A DNA stretch of 64,000 bases from Timema cristinae (GCA_039000515.1 JBCFYV010000100.1:25282351-25346350); one strand, 5' to 3'; positions 1 to 12,350 are shown, counted from the stretch's first letter. Numbers and translations are program-made. The notes: a model not told the origin generated them from the sequence alone.

Positions 1-110
1 TTTGCAAGCAAAATTGGTGGAAACTTTCGCTCTCGTTCATAGAAATTCTCGTGTGCTGATATAGTCAGTCGGTTCAGAGAGTGCATGTTAAATACCTCAA
101 ATAAATAACA
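1..110 (+). mobile_element. SINE-D, 3' part, cut by window start
   Basis: This is the 3' portion of the SINE seen complete at 4076-4378, ending in the tail with CTGATATAGTCAGTCGG and GTTAAATAC. The 5' part lies outside the window. Confidence 0.7.
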
Positions 111-125
111 TAGATTATCAATAAA

Positions 126-1459
126 TTTTGCATTATATATAAATACAGTATAGTATTCATAATGACACAATATACTTTTTGCAAACCGTGTTTTTACGAA
201 ACATTTGAGTAATCCCATCTGAAAAAAAAATCAAGTACAAACCAAACATTCTTACGTGTTTTAACGATTTTGTTTAAAATGTATAATTGGGGAGTGTTTG
301 AAAGGAAAAAAATAACCGTACTTATTTTTGGGGAGGAAACTCTTGTCAGGGTAGTTCACTTGTGATTTTTTTGATAATACTTAAATATTTTTATAACATT
401 TTTCTAGCTATTTAAAATGGGTATATGTTAAATTTTTTACTTTCTAAATAATTATATATAATTTAAAAAATCAATTTAAAGTATTTTAATCATGAATGCT
501 TTTTGTAAAATGAGACTTTTTTTGATAACTAATGATTTTATTCAAAATTGGTATCAGGGGACTATTTTACATGATCAATAATAACGTATGTTTATTTTTC
601 TAAAATAAATTAATATATGGATAGTTTATTTATGACAAATTATACAAAAATTCAATTTTTTTTAAATTTGACATTTAAGTTTAAGTTCAAAATAGGTATC
701 TGGGTTTCCTGATATATAATATGTTTTTATTCTTACACATTTAAAATAGGTTTAAATAAATTTACATATAACTTATTTTTTAAAAATTCAAATTTGTTAA
801 AAAATATTTGAACAATTCTGTTTAAAATGTATGTAAATAAAGAATGTTTATTGTGATCAACAACATGATGTGTTTGTTTTTATGAGGAAAACTTACTCCA
901 GGGTAGTTTACTTAAAATATGTTTTTAAACATCCTATTCCTAGCTATAGTCCTAATAGACATAATGAGAAATCTTATGCGATTGTGTCATACCATTTATT
1001 TAAATATCTTGTGATGAAATTAAAGTTAAAAAAAACTACTGTAAATAATTTAGTATCAAAACTGGCAACTTTCGGTAACAAAAATGGTTTCAGTGAATTC
1101 TTGTTTCATATTATTTCGAAATTCAGACACAAAAGTGGTATTGACATAAGTCCTGAATTTATGGTCCCTCCATCAGATATATACAGATACATTGATACAT
1201 AAAGAGGATTTTTAATATATAATTTAAGCCTCTATTCAGAGAAAAGGCAAACCATGTTTGAACTGAGCAACCTCTTATTCATTCGAATCTTATAGAAGTC
1301 TGTTTTTTTCCCCACCGCGACTAAGTAAGTACTTGTTTGAGTTGTACGCATCCATTAATTACGATAAGAAATAGGAATGATGAAGGTAGAGTGTTAAATG
1401 CAATATAACTGTATTTGCATGGGGGAGAGTGGGAAACCATTTATATCAATAGATAGACA
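126..1459. other. AT-rich unit DNA, no gene recognised
   Basis: This is very AT-rich sequence of the 4.25-kb unit. A 110-codon frame at 870-1202 is open only in copy 1. In copies 2 and 3 the matching stretch (near 5270 and 9522) is frameshifted by small changes at the A-rich run, so it is not maintained as a protein. It has no recognisable domain. Confidence 0.6.
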
Positions 1460-1675
1460 GACAGTTGACTAGACTACTGATGACAGGGAGATCGAGGTTA
1501 GAATCTCGGTCGGGTGTACTAAGGGTGGTTTTTAATAAATTGTTTTCCATTTTCCCTCCAAGCAAATGTGGGTACACTTCCTATAAATGTAATTTCCATA
1601 TTCCCTTACACCATTAGCGTAATTAGTACTTAAGCGTATAACCTGAACGGGTAGTAAGACGCGGTGCTAAAAAAA
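1460..1675 (+). mobile_element. SINE-A in unit copy 1
   Basis: A degenerate tRNA-like B box lies in the stretch GGTTAGAATCTCGG. It is followed by the SINE-A body (GGTGGTTTTT, CAAGCAAATGTGGGTACAC) and the tail with CCTGAACGGGTAGTAAGACG and a short A run. Confidence 0.8.
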
Positions 1676-1737
1676 AACTTAGTGCGAGAGCTTTAGATTT
1701 TGTCAGATGTATATAAAATATGTATTAGTTAGTACGA

Positions 1738-1925
1738 GATACGACATCTTAGCTCAATCGTTAGCATGTCTGCCTATTGATCTAAGGGTTCCGGGTTAGA
1801 TTCCCGGCATAACCGAAAACTTAAAATTGAGTGAAAATGTGGGTTTACCCTAACAGGGATAAACTAACGACCAGGGACTGGATGTTGTGCCTCTCCTAGT
1901 CTTAAGTTAGATTATAAAGTATATG
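1738..1925 (+). mobile_element. SINE-C in unit copy 1
   Basis: The tRNA-like head has an A-box-like ATCTTAGCTCAATCG and a B-box-like GGGTTAGATTCCC. The body has ATGTGGGTTTACCCT and GACCAGGGACTGGATGTTG, as in the copies at 22480 and 43045. The usual C/D 3' tail is missing. Confidence 0.7.
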
Positions 1926-2157
1926 AAGTTACGACAGGCCTAGCCAGCTGGTAGTGGAGAATATATGGTTTGTATAAACAACTGATCCAGTCCACAGATG
2001 GAAACGGTAATGGATGTATAATGAGTTAGTACGAGCAAGTAAGAAATGTTGACGATTCACAGATGCCGCACGTACTGACTTCATTCGTGTTCATTTTGAA
2101 CAGTGTCTGAGGTATATCCAATTCACCGCCGTGTTACAACATACTTGACATCACCTA

Positions 2158-2402
2158 CCCGCTTCAGTGGCTGAACGGTCTGAGGCGTTACTCTCGTGTG
2201 AGACGGGAATATTTTGATTTGAATCTTATTGGGTCTATTGAGGGTTTTTTTGTTTCCATAAATGGTTTCTCACTCTCCTTACACGCAAATGTGGGCAGTT
2301 TACCTCTAAAATGCTTCCTTCCTCATCCCTGCCCCATGAGAGTAATAATCATGTATATGTATAACCTGAACAGGTAGTAAGACGTGGTGGTATAAAAAAA
2401 AC
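2158..2402 (+). mobile_element. SINE-A, complete, in unit copy 1
   Basis: The head (TCAGTGGCTGAACGGTCTGA), a degenerate B box, the body with ACACGCAAATGTGGGC, and the tail with CCTGAACAGGTAGTAAGACG followed by an A run are all present. Confidence 0.8.
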
Positions 2403-2539
2403 ACAAGCTATCACTTAAACGCAGATATCTTATTTTTAAGGCAGATAAATGTAAAAAATGTTTACCCAAAAAAAAAAATCAAACCCACGACCATGAATAG
2501 CAATACTTACCATCCAATTCACAGTGGCAGGCCCGCAGA

Positions 2540-2770
2540 CAAAGGAGGTGATGGGTAATTCAGGGTTAAAATTCCACTCGGGTGTGCAAAGGTTTTTTTA
2601 ATGGTTTTCCTCTTCCATTATACGCAAATATAGACACAATTTCTCTAAATTCTTCATTTCTAATCCCTACTTCATTTGTGTAAATATGTAGATATGCTAT
2701 AGAATAAGTTAGTTTGTAAGTTTTTTGGCTGATATAATCATATGGTTTATAAGGTGAACTTTAAATGCAA
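2540..2770 (+). mobile_element. SINE-A body fused to a SINE-C/D type tail
   Basis: A degenerate SINE-A body (CACTCGGGTGTGCAAAGG, TATACGCAAATATAGACAC) is followed from about 2695 not by its own tail but by TTAGTTTGTAAGT...CTGATATAATCAT, which is the tail of families C/D. The same chimera occurs in copy 2 (6789-7019). Copy 3 instead keeps an A-type tail at this point. Confidence 0.6.
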
Positions 2771-4075
2771 CAAAAAAAAATAATCTGGCTTTAGTTTAGT
2801 ATTCCAATCAAAACTAAACAAACACGCCTTTTTTTGAGCTCGTTATGACATATTAACTCCATATGGTGCTACTTTCTTATTTATATTCTAAAATCCCAAG
2901 ACAAATGACCCAGAGAAGAAGAAACATGAACAAATCTAGAGGGAGCTGAGAAAGAATTTTCCGTGTTGAAGCCGTTATATAAAACCATCAGCCCTTCTCA
3001 TGTCTTCCTTTTTTTTTTTCTACCCTCCCTCTACCCCACCTTTCCTAACCTCGTGTTACTTTTATTTTTCTTATCTTTCTTTTTGCTGTCCTCTTCTACC
3101 CTCCTGTTTTTTTTTCTCTCTCTCTTCCGTCTTACATTTTCTTCATCTAACCACAATCCAAAACGCTAAGGGAAAGGTCAGGAATCATCGTGCTCATCCT
3201 TTTTTTTTTTTTTTTTTGTATCTTTGTTTGTGGTAGCTAGCCTGGCAGTGAGAACGCAACCATATTGAAGGAATAGTGTGTAGTCGACGAAAAACCAAGC
3301 GTCTAAAATAGGATAAAAATCGCGAGGGTAGTTTACAAGGAGCTTGCAAAAGCGTTGTTGAAGATATAACTCATTAAACAAATCCCCCCTCTCTCTCAAT
3401 CTTTCGAATAACTTCTTGACACTTTCACGTTCATGTTTGCTGATCTTGTTAGAAGCTCCACTTAAATAAGCAACCCCCCCCCCCCCCATGTGCCCTTCAA
3501 CCTTCTTTTTTTTTACGTCACTTTAGTCAAGTGGTACAAGCTGTTATCCGCGCTCAGCGTTGAAATTTTGTTTCTTCCATACGCCTATAAAACTTGGAGC
3601 TCGAGAAACTAAAATACACTCCTCGCGATGTATATGAAAGGATCAGTAAATCAAAATATACTTATCGCAATATATATAGAAGGGTCAGAAAATACACTTT
3701 GTGTTATATATAAAGAGACGGTGAGGCTAACATCATATTCAAATGATAAATAAATAATGATTTACTACTAATAAATAATAGTTCACTTTCTCTCAATGAC
3801 GTCAGGTATTTCTATAATAAACTATAGAATAATCTAAAACTGATTGTTCTACTCTACTAACTAATTCCATGGACATAGGAAGGAGAAGACAATTTTCATA
3901 AGAAGGACATTATTTGACAGAAATACTATTACTAGATATACTTTCACGTATTCATACGTCAACTCATGTGATTTTCATCTGTCACTTTTGTTAGATCTTA
4001 TCAATACCAATAAAATAAATTATTAAGTAAAATGCTATCAATTTCTGCCACAAAAAAAAAAAGTATTTTCTAAGA
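2770..4075. other. Unit DNA with homopolymer tracts, no gene recognised
   Basis: This contains a pyrimidine-rich tract (2990-3140), a T run near 3200 and a C run near 3474-3487. Short frames here (for example 2963-3236 and the minus frame 3178-3489) consist of low-complexity Phe/Leu/Ser or cross homopolymers whose length differs between copies, so they are not credible genes. A palindromic TGACGTCA lies near 3797. Confidence 0.6.
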
Positions 4076-4378
4076 GGCCCTCGGTGGTTTTGGAGAATAG
4101 TGCTCCCCTCAGGACCCGGTATTCGTAGGTTCAAACCCAGACGGGGTTGACGGATTTTTCTTGAGCGATAAAAATATGTAGCACAACTTCCTTCGGAGGG
4201 GAAGTAAAGCCGTCAGTCCTATGTCGATTGTGACATGTAAAGGAATCCTATAAATTATGTGAAAATACGTTTTCAAGCAAAATTGGTGGAAACTTTCGCT
4301 TTCGTTCATAGAAATTCTCGTGTGCTGATATAGTCAGTCGGTTCAGAGAGTGCATGTTAAATACCTCAAATAAATAAC
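4076..4378 (+). mobile_element. SINE-D, complete, at unit copy 1/2 junction
   Basis: The tRNA-like head has a B-box-like GGTTCAAACCC. The central domain is GCACAACTTCCTTCGGAGGG followed by AAGTAAAGCCGTC, and the tail is CTGATATAGTCAGTCGG...GTTAAATAC. The same central domain recurs at 38905 and, inverted, at 63520, which defines the family. The central block resembles the conserved domains known from several animal SINE superfamilies, but I cannot assign which one. A 66-codon antisense frame over it is a by-product. Confidence 0.8.
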
Positions 4379-5708
4379 ATAGATTATCAATAAATTTTGC
4401 ATTATATATAAATACAGTATAGTATTCATAATGACACAATATACTTTTTGCAAACCGTGTTTTTACGAAACATTTGAGTAATCCCATCTGAAAAAAAAAA
4501 TTCAAGTACAAACCAAACATTCTTACGTGTTTTAACGATTTTGTTTAAAATGTATAATTGGGGAGTGTTTGAAAGGAAAAAAATAACCGTACTTATTTTT
4601 GGGGAGGAAACTCTTGTCAGGGTAGTTAACTTGTGATTTTTTTGATAATACTTAAATATTTTTATAAAATTTTTCTAGCTAGTTAAAATGGATATATGTT
4701 AAATTTTTTACTTTCTAAATAATTATATATAATTTAAAAAATCAATTTAAAGTATTTTAATCATGAATGCTTTTTGTAAAATGAAACTTTTTTTGATACC
4801 TAATGATTTTATTCAAAATTGGTATCAGGGAACTATTTTACATGATCAATAATAACGTATGTTTATTTTTCTAAAATAAATTAATATATGGATAGTTTAT
4901 TTATGACAAATTATACAAAAATTCAATTTTTTTTAAATTTGACATTTAAGTTTAAGTTCAAAATGGGTATCTGGGTTTCCTGATATATAATAATATGTTT
5001 TTATTCTTACACATTTAAAATAGGTTTAAATAAATTTACATATAACTTATTTTTGAAAAATTCCAATTTGTTTAAAATGTATGTAAATAAAGCATGTTTA
5101 TTGTGATCAACAACATGATGTGTTTGTTTTTATGAGGAAAACTTACTTCAGGGTAGTTTACTTAAAATATGTTTTTAAACATCCTATTCCTAGCTATAGT
5201 CCTAATAGACATAATGAGAAATCTTATGCGATTGTGTCATACCATTTATTTAAATATCTTGTGATGAAATTACAGTAAAAAAAACTACTGTAACTAATTT
5301 AGTATCAAAATTGGCAACTTTTGGTAACAAAAATGCTTTCAGTGAATTCTTGTTTCATATTATTTCGAAATTCAGACACAAAAGTGGTATTGACATAAGT
5401 CCTGAGTTTATGGTCCCTCCATCAGATATATACAGATACATTGATACATAAAGAGGATTTTTAATATATAATTTAAGCCTCTATTCAGAGAAAAGGCAAA
5501 CCATGTTTGAACTGAGCAACCTCTTATTCATTCGAATCTTATTGAAGTCTGTTTTTTTCCCCACCGCGACTAAGTAAGTACTTGTTTGAGTTGTACGCAT
5601 CCATTAATTACGATAAGAAATAGGAATGATGAAGGTAGAGTGTTAAATGCAATATAACTGTATTTGCATGGGGGAGAGTGGGAAACCATTTATATCAATA
5701 GATAGACA

Positions 5709-5924
5709 GACAGTTGACTAGACTACTGATGACAGGGAGATCGAGGTTAGAATCTCGGTCGGGTGTACTAAGGGTGGTTTTTAGTAAATTGTTTTCCATT
5801 TTCCCTCCAAGCAAATGTGGGTACACTTCCTATAAATGTAATTTCCATATTCCCTTAAACCATTAGCGTAATTAGTACTTAAGCGTATAACCTGAACGGG
5901 TAGTAAGACGCGGTGCTAAAAAAA
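5709..5924 (+). mobile_element. SINE-A in unit copy 2
   Basis: Counterpart of the SINE-A at 1460-1675, offset by 4249 bases, with only scattered substitutions. Confidence 0.8.
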
Positions 5925-5986
5925 AACTTAGTGCGAGAGCTTTAGATTTTGTCAGATGTATATAAAATATGTATTAGTTAGTACGA

Positions 5987-6174
5987 GATACGACATCTTA
6001 GCTCAATCGTTAGCATGTCTGCCTATTGATCTAAGGGTTCCGGGTTAGATTCCCGGCATAACCGAAAACTTAAAATTGAGTGAAAATGTGGGTTTACCCT
6101 AACAGGGATAAACTAACGACCAGGGACTGGATGTTGTGCCTCTCCTAGTCTTAAGTTAGATTATAAAGTATATG
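5987..6174 (+). mobile_element. SINE-C in unit copy 2
   Basis: Counterpart of the SINE-C at 1738-1925; the two copies look identical. Confidence 0.7.
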
Positions 6175-6406
6175 AAGTTACGACAGGCCTAGCCAGCTGG
6201 TAGTGGAGAATATATGGTTTGTATAAACAACTGATCCAGTCCACAGATGGAAACGGTAATGGATGTATAATGAGTTAGTACGAGCAAGTAAGAAATGTTG
6301 ACGATTCACAGATGCCGCACGTACTGACTTCATTCGTGTTCATTTTGAACAGTGTCTGAGGTATATCCAATTCACCGCCGTGTTACAACATACTTGACAT
6401 CACCTA

Positions 6407-6651
6407 CCCGCTTCAGTGGCTGAACGGTCTGAGGCGTTACTCTCGTGTGAGACGGGAATATTTTGATTTGAATCTTATTGGGTCTATTGAGGGTTTTTTT
6501 GTTTCCATAAATGGTTTCTCACTCTCCTTACACGCAAATGTGGGCAGTTTACCTCTAAAATGCTTCCTTCCTCATCCCTGCCCCATGAGAGTAATAATCA
6601 TGTATATGTATAACCTGAACAGGTAGTAAGACGTGGTGGTATAAAAAAAAC
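6407..6651 (+). mobile_element. SINE-A in unit copy 2
   Basis: Counterpart of the complete SINE-A at 2158-2402, offset by 4249. Confidence 0.8.
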
Positions 6652-6788
6652 ACAAGCTATCACTTAAACGCAGATATCTTATTTTTAAGGCAGATAAATG
6701 TAAAAAATGTTTACCCAAAAAAAAAAATCAAACCCACGACCATGAATAGCAATACTTACCATCCAATTCACAGTGGCAGGCCCGCAGA

Positions 6789-7019
6789 CAAAGGAGGTGA
6801 TGGGTAATTCAGGGTTAAAATTCCACTCGGGTGTGCAAAGGTTTTTTTAATGGTTTTCCTCTTCCATTATACGCAAATATAGACACAATTTCTCTAAATT
6901 CTTCATTTCTAATCCCTACTTCATTTGTGTAAATATGTAGATATGCTATAGAATAAGTTAGTTTGTAAGTTTTTTGGCTGATATAATCATATGGTTTATA
7001 AGGTGAACTTTAAATGCAA
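6789..7019 (+). mobile_element. SINE-A body with C/D-type tail in unit copy 2
   Basis: Counterpart of the chimeric fragment at 2540-2770. Confidence 0.6.
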
Positions 7020-8324
7020 CAAAAAAAAATAATCTGGCTTTAGTTTAGTATTCCAATCAAAACTAAACAAACACGCCTTTTTTTGAGCTCGTTATGACAT
7101 ATTAACTCCATATGGTGCTACTTTCTTATTTATATTCTAAAATCCCAAGACAAATGACCCAGAGAAGAAGAAACATGAACAAATCTAGAGGGAGCTGAGA
7201 AAGAATTTTCCGTGTTGAAGCCGTTATATAAAACCATCAGCCCTTCTCATGTCTTCCTTTTTTTTTTTTCTACCCTCCCTCTACCCACCTTTCCTAACCT
7301 CGTGTTACTTTTATTTTTCTTATCTTTCTTTTTGCTGTCCTCTTCTACCCTCCTGTTTTTTTTTTCTTTCTCTCCTCCGTCTTACATTTTCTTCATCTAA
7401 CCACAATCCAAAACGCTAAGGGAAAGGTCAGGAATCATCGTGCTCATCCTTTTTTTTTTTTTTGTATCTTTGTTTGTGGTAGCTAGCCTGGCAGTGAGAA
7501 CGCAACCATATTGAAGGAATAGTGTGTAGTCGACGAAAAACCAAGCGTCTAAAATAGGATAAAAATCGCGAGGGTTGTTTACAAGGAGCTTGCAAAAGCG
7601 TTGTTGAAGATATAACTCATTAAACAAATCCCCCCTCTCTCTCAATCTTTCGAATAACTTCTTGACACTTTCACGTTCATGTTTGCTGATCTTGTTAGAA
7701 GCTCCACTTAAATAAGCAACCCCCCCCCCCCCCCCCCATGTGCCCTTCTACCTTCTTTTTTTTTACGTCACTTTAGTCAAGTGGTACAAGCTGTTATCCG
7801 CGCTCAGCGTTGAAATTTTGTTTCTTCCATACGCCTATAAAACTTGGAGCTCGAGAAACTAAAATACACTCCTCGCGATGTATATGAAAGGATCAGTAAA
7901 TCAAAATATACTTATCGCAATATATATAGAAGGGTCAGAAAATACACTTTGTGTTATATATAAAGAGACGGTGAGGCTAACATCATATTCAAATGATAAA
8001 TAAATAATGATTTACTACTAATAAATAATAGTTCACTTTCTCTCAATGACGTCAGGTATTTCTATAATAAACTATAGAATAATCTAAAACTGATTGTTCT
8101 ACTCTACTAACTAATTCCATGGACATAGGAAGGAGAAGACAATTTTCATAAGAAGGACATTATTTGACAGAAATACTATTACTAGATATACTTTCACGTA
8201 TTCATACGTCAACTCATGTGATTTTCATCTGTCACTTTTGTTAGATCTTATCAATACCAATAAAATAAATTATTAAGTAAAATGCTATCAATTTCTGCCA
8301 CAAAAAAAAAAGTATTTTCTAAGA
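7019..8324. other. Unit copy 2 homopolymer-rich DNA, no gene recognised
   Basis: Counterpart of 2770-4075. The T run (near 7450) is shorter and the C run (near 7720) longer than in copy 1, which breaks or shifts the short frames seen there. Confidence 0.6.
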
Positions 8325-8627
8325 GGCCCTCGGTGGTTTTGGAGAATAGTGCTCCCCTCAGGACCCGGTATTCGTAGGTTCAAACCCAGACGGGGTTGAC
8401 GGATTTTTCTTGAGCGATAAAAATATATAGCACAACTTCCTTCGGAGGGGAAGTAAAGCCGTCAGTCCTATGTCGATTGTGACATGTAAAGGAATCCTAT
8501 AAATTATGTGAAAATACGTTTTCAAGCAAAATTGGTGGAAACTTTCGCTTTCGTTCATAGAAATTCTCGTGTGCTGATATAGTCAGTCGGTTCAGAGAGT
8601 GCATGTTAAATACCTCAAATAAATAAC
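8325..8627 (+). mobile_element. SINE-D at unit copy 2/3 junction
   Basis: Same head, central domain and tail as the copy at 4076-4378, with one visible substitution (ATATATAGC instead of ATATGTAGC). Confidence 0.8.
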
Positions 8628-9956
8628 ATAGATTATCAATAAATTTTGCATTATATATAAATACAGTATAGTATTCATAATGACACAATATACTTTTTGC
8701 AAACCGTGTTTTTACGAAACATTTGAGTAATCCCATCTGAAAAAAAAAATTCAAGTACAAACCAAACATTCTTACGTGTTTTAACGATTTTGTTTAAAAT
8801 GTATAATTGGGGAGTGTTTGAAAGGAAAAAAATAACCGTACTTATTTTTGGGGAGGAAACTCTTGTCAGGGTAGTTAACTTGTGATTTTTTTGATAATAC
8901 TTAAATATTTTTATAAAATTTTTCTAGCTAGTTAAAATGGATATATGTTAAATTTTTTACTTTCTAAATAATTATATATAATTTAAAAAATCAATTTAAA
9001 GTATTTTAATCATGAATGCTTTTTGTAAAATGAAACTTTTTTGATACCTAATGATTTTATTCAAAATTGGTATCAGGGAACTATTTTACATGATCAATAA
9101 TAACGTATGTTTATTTTTCTAAAATAAATTAATATATGGATAGTTTATTTATGACAAATTATACAAAAATTCAATTTTTTTTAAATTTGACATTTAAGTT
9201 TAAGTTCAAAATGGGTATCTGGGTTTCCTGATATATAATAATATGTTTTTATTCTTACACATTTAAAATAGGTTTAAATAAATTTACATATAACTTATTT
9301 TTGAAAAATTCCAATTTGTTTAAAATGTATGTAAATAAAGCATGTTTATTGTGATCAACAACATGATGTGTTTGTTTTTATGAGGAAAACTTACTTCAGG
9401 GTAGTTTACTTAAAATATGTTTTTAAACATCCTATTCCTAGCTATAGTCCTAATAGACATAATGAGAAATCTTATGCGATTGTGTCATACCATTTATTTA
9501 AATATCTTGTGATGAAATTACAGTAAAAAAAACTACTGTAACTAATTTAGTATCAAAATTGGCAACTTTTGGTAACAAAAATGCTTTCAGTGAATTCTTG
9601 TTTCATATTATTTCGAAATTCAGACACAAAAGTGGTATTGACATAAGTCCTGAGTTTATGGTCCCTCCATCAGATATATACAGATACATTGATACATAAA
9701 GAGGATTTTTAATATATAATTTAAGCCTCTATTCAGAGAAAAGGCAAACCATGTTTGAACTGAGCAACCTCTTATTCATTCGAATCTTATTGAAGTCTGT
9801 TTTTTTCCCCACCGCGACTAAGTAAGTACTTGTTTGAGTTGTACGCATCCATTAATTACGATAAGAAATAGGAATGATGAAGGTAGAGTGTTAAATGCAA
9901 TATAACTGTATTTGCATGGGGGAGAGTGGGAAACCATTTATATCAATAGATAGACA

Positions 9957-10175
9957 GACAGTTGACTAGACTACTGATGACAGGGAGATCGAGGTTAGAA
10001 TCTCGGTCGGGTGTACTAAGGGTGGTTTTTAATAAATTGTTTTCCATTTTCCCTCCAAGCAAATGTGGGTACACTTCCTATAAATGTAATTTCCATATTC
10101 CCTTAACCATTAGCGTAATTAGTACTTAAGCGTATAACCTGAACGGGTAGTAAGACGCGGTGCTAAAAAAAAACT
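9957..10175 (+). mobile_element. SINE-A in unit copy 3
   Basis: Counterpart of the SINE-A at 1460-1675. Confidence 0.8.
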
Positions 10176-10236
10176 TAGTGCGAGAGCTTTAGATTTTGTC
10201 AGATGTATATAAAATATGTATTAGTTATTACGAGAT

Positions 10237-10420
10237 CGACATCTTAGCTCAATCGTTAGCATGTCTGCCTATTGATCTAAGGGTTCCGGGTTAGATTCCC
10301 GGCATAACCGAAAACTTAAAATTGAGTGAAAATGTGGGTTTACCCTAACAGGGATAAATAACGACCAGGGACTGGATGTTGTGCCTCTCCTAGTCTTAAG
10401 TTAGATTATAAGGGTATATG
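10237..10420 (+). mobile_element. SINE-C in unit copy 3
   Basis: Counterpart of the SINE-C at 1738-1925, with several private differences (single-base deletions at the 5' edge and in the body) not shared by copies 1 and 2. Confidence 0.7.
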
Positions 10421-10650
10421 AAGTTACGACAGGCCTAGCCAGCTGGTAGTGGAGAATATATGGTTTGTATAAACAACTGATCCAGTCCACAGATGGAAAC
10501 GGTAATGGATGTATAATGAGTTAGTACGAGCAAGTAAGAAATGTTGACGATTCACGATGCCGCACGTACTGACTTCATTCGTGTTCATTTTGAACAGTGT
10601 CTGAGGTATATCGAATTCACCGCCGTGTTACAACATACTAGACATCACCT

Positions 10651-10894
10651 ACCCGCTTCAGTGGCTGAACGGTCTGAGGCGTTACTCTCATGTGAGACGG
10701 GAATATTTTGATTTGAATCTTATTGGGTCTATTGAGGTTTTTTTTTCCATAAATGGTTTCTCACTCTCCTTACACGCAAATGTGGGCAGTTTACCTCTAA
10801 AATGCTTCCTTCCTCATCCCTGCCCCATGAGAGTAATAATCATGTATATGTATAACCTGAACAGGTAGTAAGACGTGGTGGTATAAAAAAAACA
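10651..10894 (+). mobile_element. SINE-A in unit copy 3
   Basis: Counterpart of the complete SINE-A at 2158-2402. Confidence 0.8.
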
Positions 10895-11009
10895 CAAGCT
10901 ATCACTTAAACGCAGATATCTTATTTTTAAGGCAGATAAATGTAAAAAATGTTTACCCAAAAAAAAAAATCAAACCCACGACCATGAATAGCAATACTTA
11001 CCATCCAAT

Positions 11010-11214
11010 TCACAGTGGCAGGCCCGCAGACAAAGGAGGTGATGGGTAATTCAGGGTTAAAATTCCACTCGGGTGTGCAAAGGTTTTTTTAATGGTTTTC
11101 CTCTTCCATTATACGCAAATATAGACACAATTTCTCTAAATTCTTCATTTCTAATCCCTACTTCATTTGTGTAAATATGTAGATAGTCTGGACGGGTAGT
11201 ATGACACAGTAAGT
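11010..11214 (+). mobile_element. SINE-A with its own tail, spanning the array end
   Basis: The body matches 2540-2695. After GTAGATA (about 11185), however, the sequence continues as GTCTGGACGGGTAGTATGAC, which is a SINE-A tail. The tandem-unit similarity ends exactly here. Confidence 0.65.
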
Positions 11215-12350
11215 GAGACTAATAGGATCTACAATCTAAAGTAAATAATCAGTTTAATAAATAGTAGGACGTGTCATTTCTGTCACTTTGTGTCATTCGA
11301 ATATGAAAAACAAAGTTAGGATCATAAGAGCGCCGATAAAACTGTAGTCTCTTTGTCAATAAGTTCTTTGGAGTTTGCACCCTGCCAACGATGTCAATGA
11401 CCCCTAACACGAAAGAGGGTGGTGTTGGCTGAGGGTTGTTGGTGAGGGAGAAGAAAAAAAAAAGGGCCGCTCCTGTGGTTCGTAGTGGTTATGATAGATC
11501 AAGGATTGAGGGGAAGGGGAGAAGAAATAGTTAGGAGGAAAAAAAGTTATTTAACACATTTAGGGGTGGCAGGTTCCGAAAACAAAGAATTTCGTTTTAG
11601 ATGTTAAAAGTGTTGAAAGGATTTCTCACTGGCAGATGGATTTTCACCCTTTAATTATTGGTTATCACAACCGAAAAAACCGAAATCTCTAGTTAAAAGG
11701 GAAGGTGTTGTGATGAAAGGATATTACAGGAACCGATTAGAGAATTTTCATAATTATTATATTCTTTTTGTGGCACCTATACCGGTGAAACGTTGATAAA
11801 GACGTCTGTATAATCTTGTCCGGTTTCCTGTTGATGGAAGGTTAAGGTTCGAATACTGGCAGGGTGTACTGAGTACTGGGTTATACTGTTGGTAGAAGAT
11901 CAGGAATGTATAACCAACAAACCTTGGTGGTATAGGACTACGCAAAAAAAAAAGGGGGGGGGGGTAATTTTGGACACATTAAAATATGATTTGATATTAA
12001 TTGATGTATTAATACATTTGTGAGCTTATAAGACTAAACGATCGACTTTTAATAACAATGTAGTTTATTTATATGATCGACTGAAAATGGCCGCTAGATC
12101 GACCGATTACTGGTCTTAGGACACAGACAAATTATATACCTAGACACTCAACCTCCAAGTTAAAATGATTGCGCTCCTTTTGACATCTTGATTTCTTCAC
12201 CACTAGGATCGCTGTGGTTAGTCCTATCATCACTTAGCAATGACACTAGCGATCCCCAGTGTTGAAGGACTCAAGCTGGCAAATGAAGTGCAGTGAAACC
12301 CCCATAAGGTTGAGTCTGTTTCTCACTTCTCTGTGCCCGTGGTCTATAGT
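11215..12350. other. Unassigned DNA, possible degenerate SINE head
   Basis: No gene is recognised. Around 11780-11870 there is a B-box-like AAGGTTCGAATACTGG followed by GGGTGTACTGAG, resembling a decayed SINE-A head and body. A and G homopolymers occur at 11945-11965. Confidence 0.35.

Larger units (their letters stand above)
1..11185. repeat. Tandem array of a ~4.25-kb unit (about 2.6 copies)
   Basis: The sequence beginning CAAGCAAAATTGG recurs at 5, 4274 and 8523, and the copies stay nearly identical for thousands of bases. Copy 1 spans 5-4273, copy 2 spans 4274-8522, and copy 3 runs from 8523 to about 11185, where similarity stops abruptly. Copy 1 carries about 24 extra bases near 785-810 that copies 2 and 3 lack. 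Homopolymers (T run near 3200, C run near 3474, A runs) differ in length between copies. No conserved reading frame spans the unit. It may be a true segmental triplication or an assembly artefact from stacked haplotypes. Confidence 0.95.

Noticed and set aside
870..1202. 110-residue frame in unit copy 1
   Set aside because: It is frameshifted in copies 2 and 3, has no domain and lies in very AT-rich DNA.
3178..3489. Frames around the homopolymer tracts of the 4.25-kb unit
   Set aside because: Homopolymer lengths differ between copies and shift the frames; composition is low-complexity.
4109..4309. 66-residue frame repeated at 8358-8558 and resembling the one at 63432-63632
   Set aside because: All three are antisense translations of SINE-D copies, so the similarity (LLPLRRKLCY, STPSGFEPT) reflects the SINE and not a protein.
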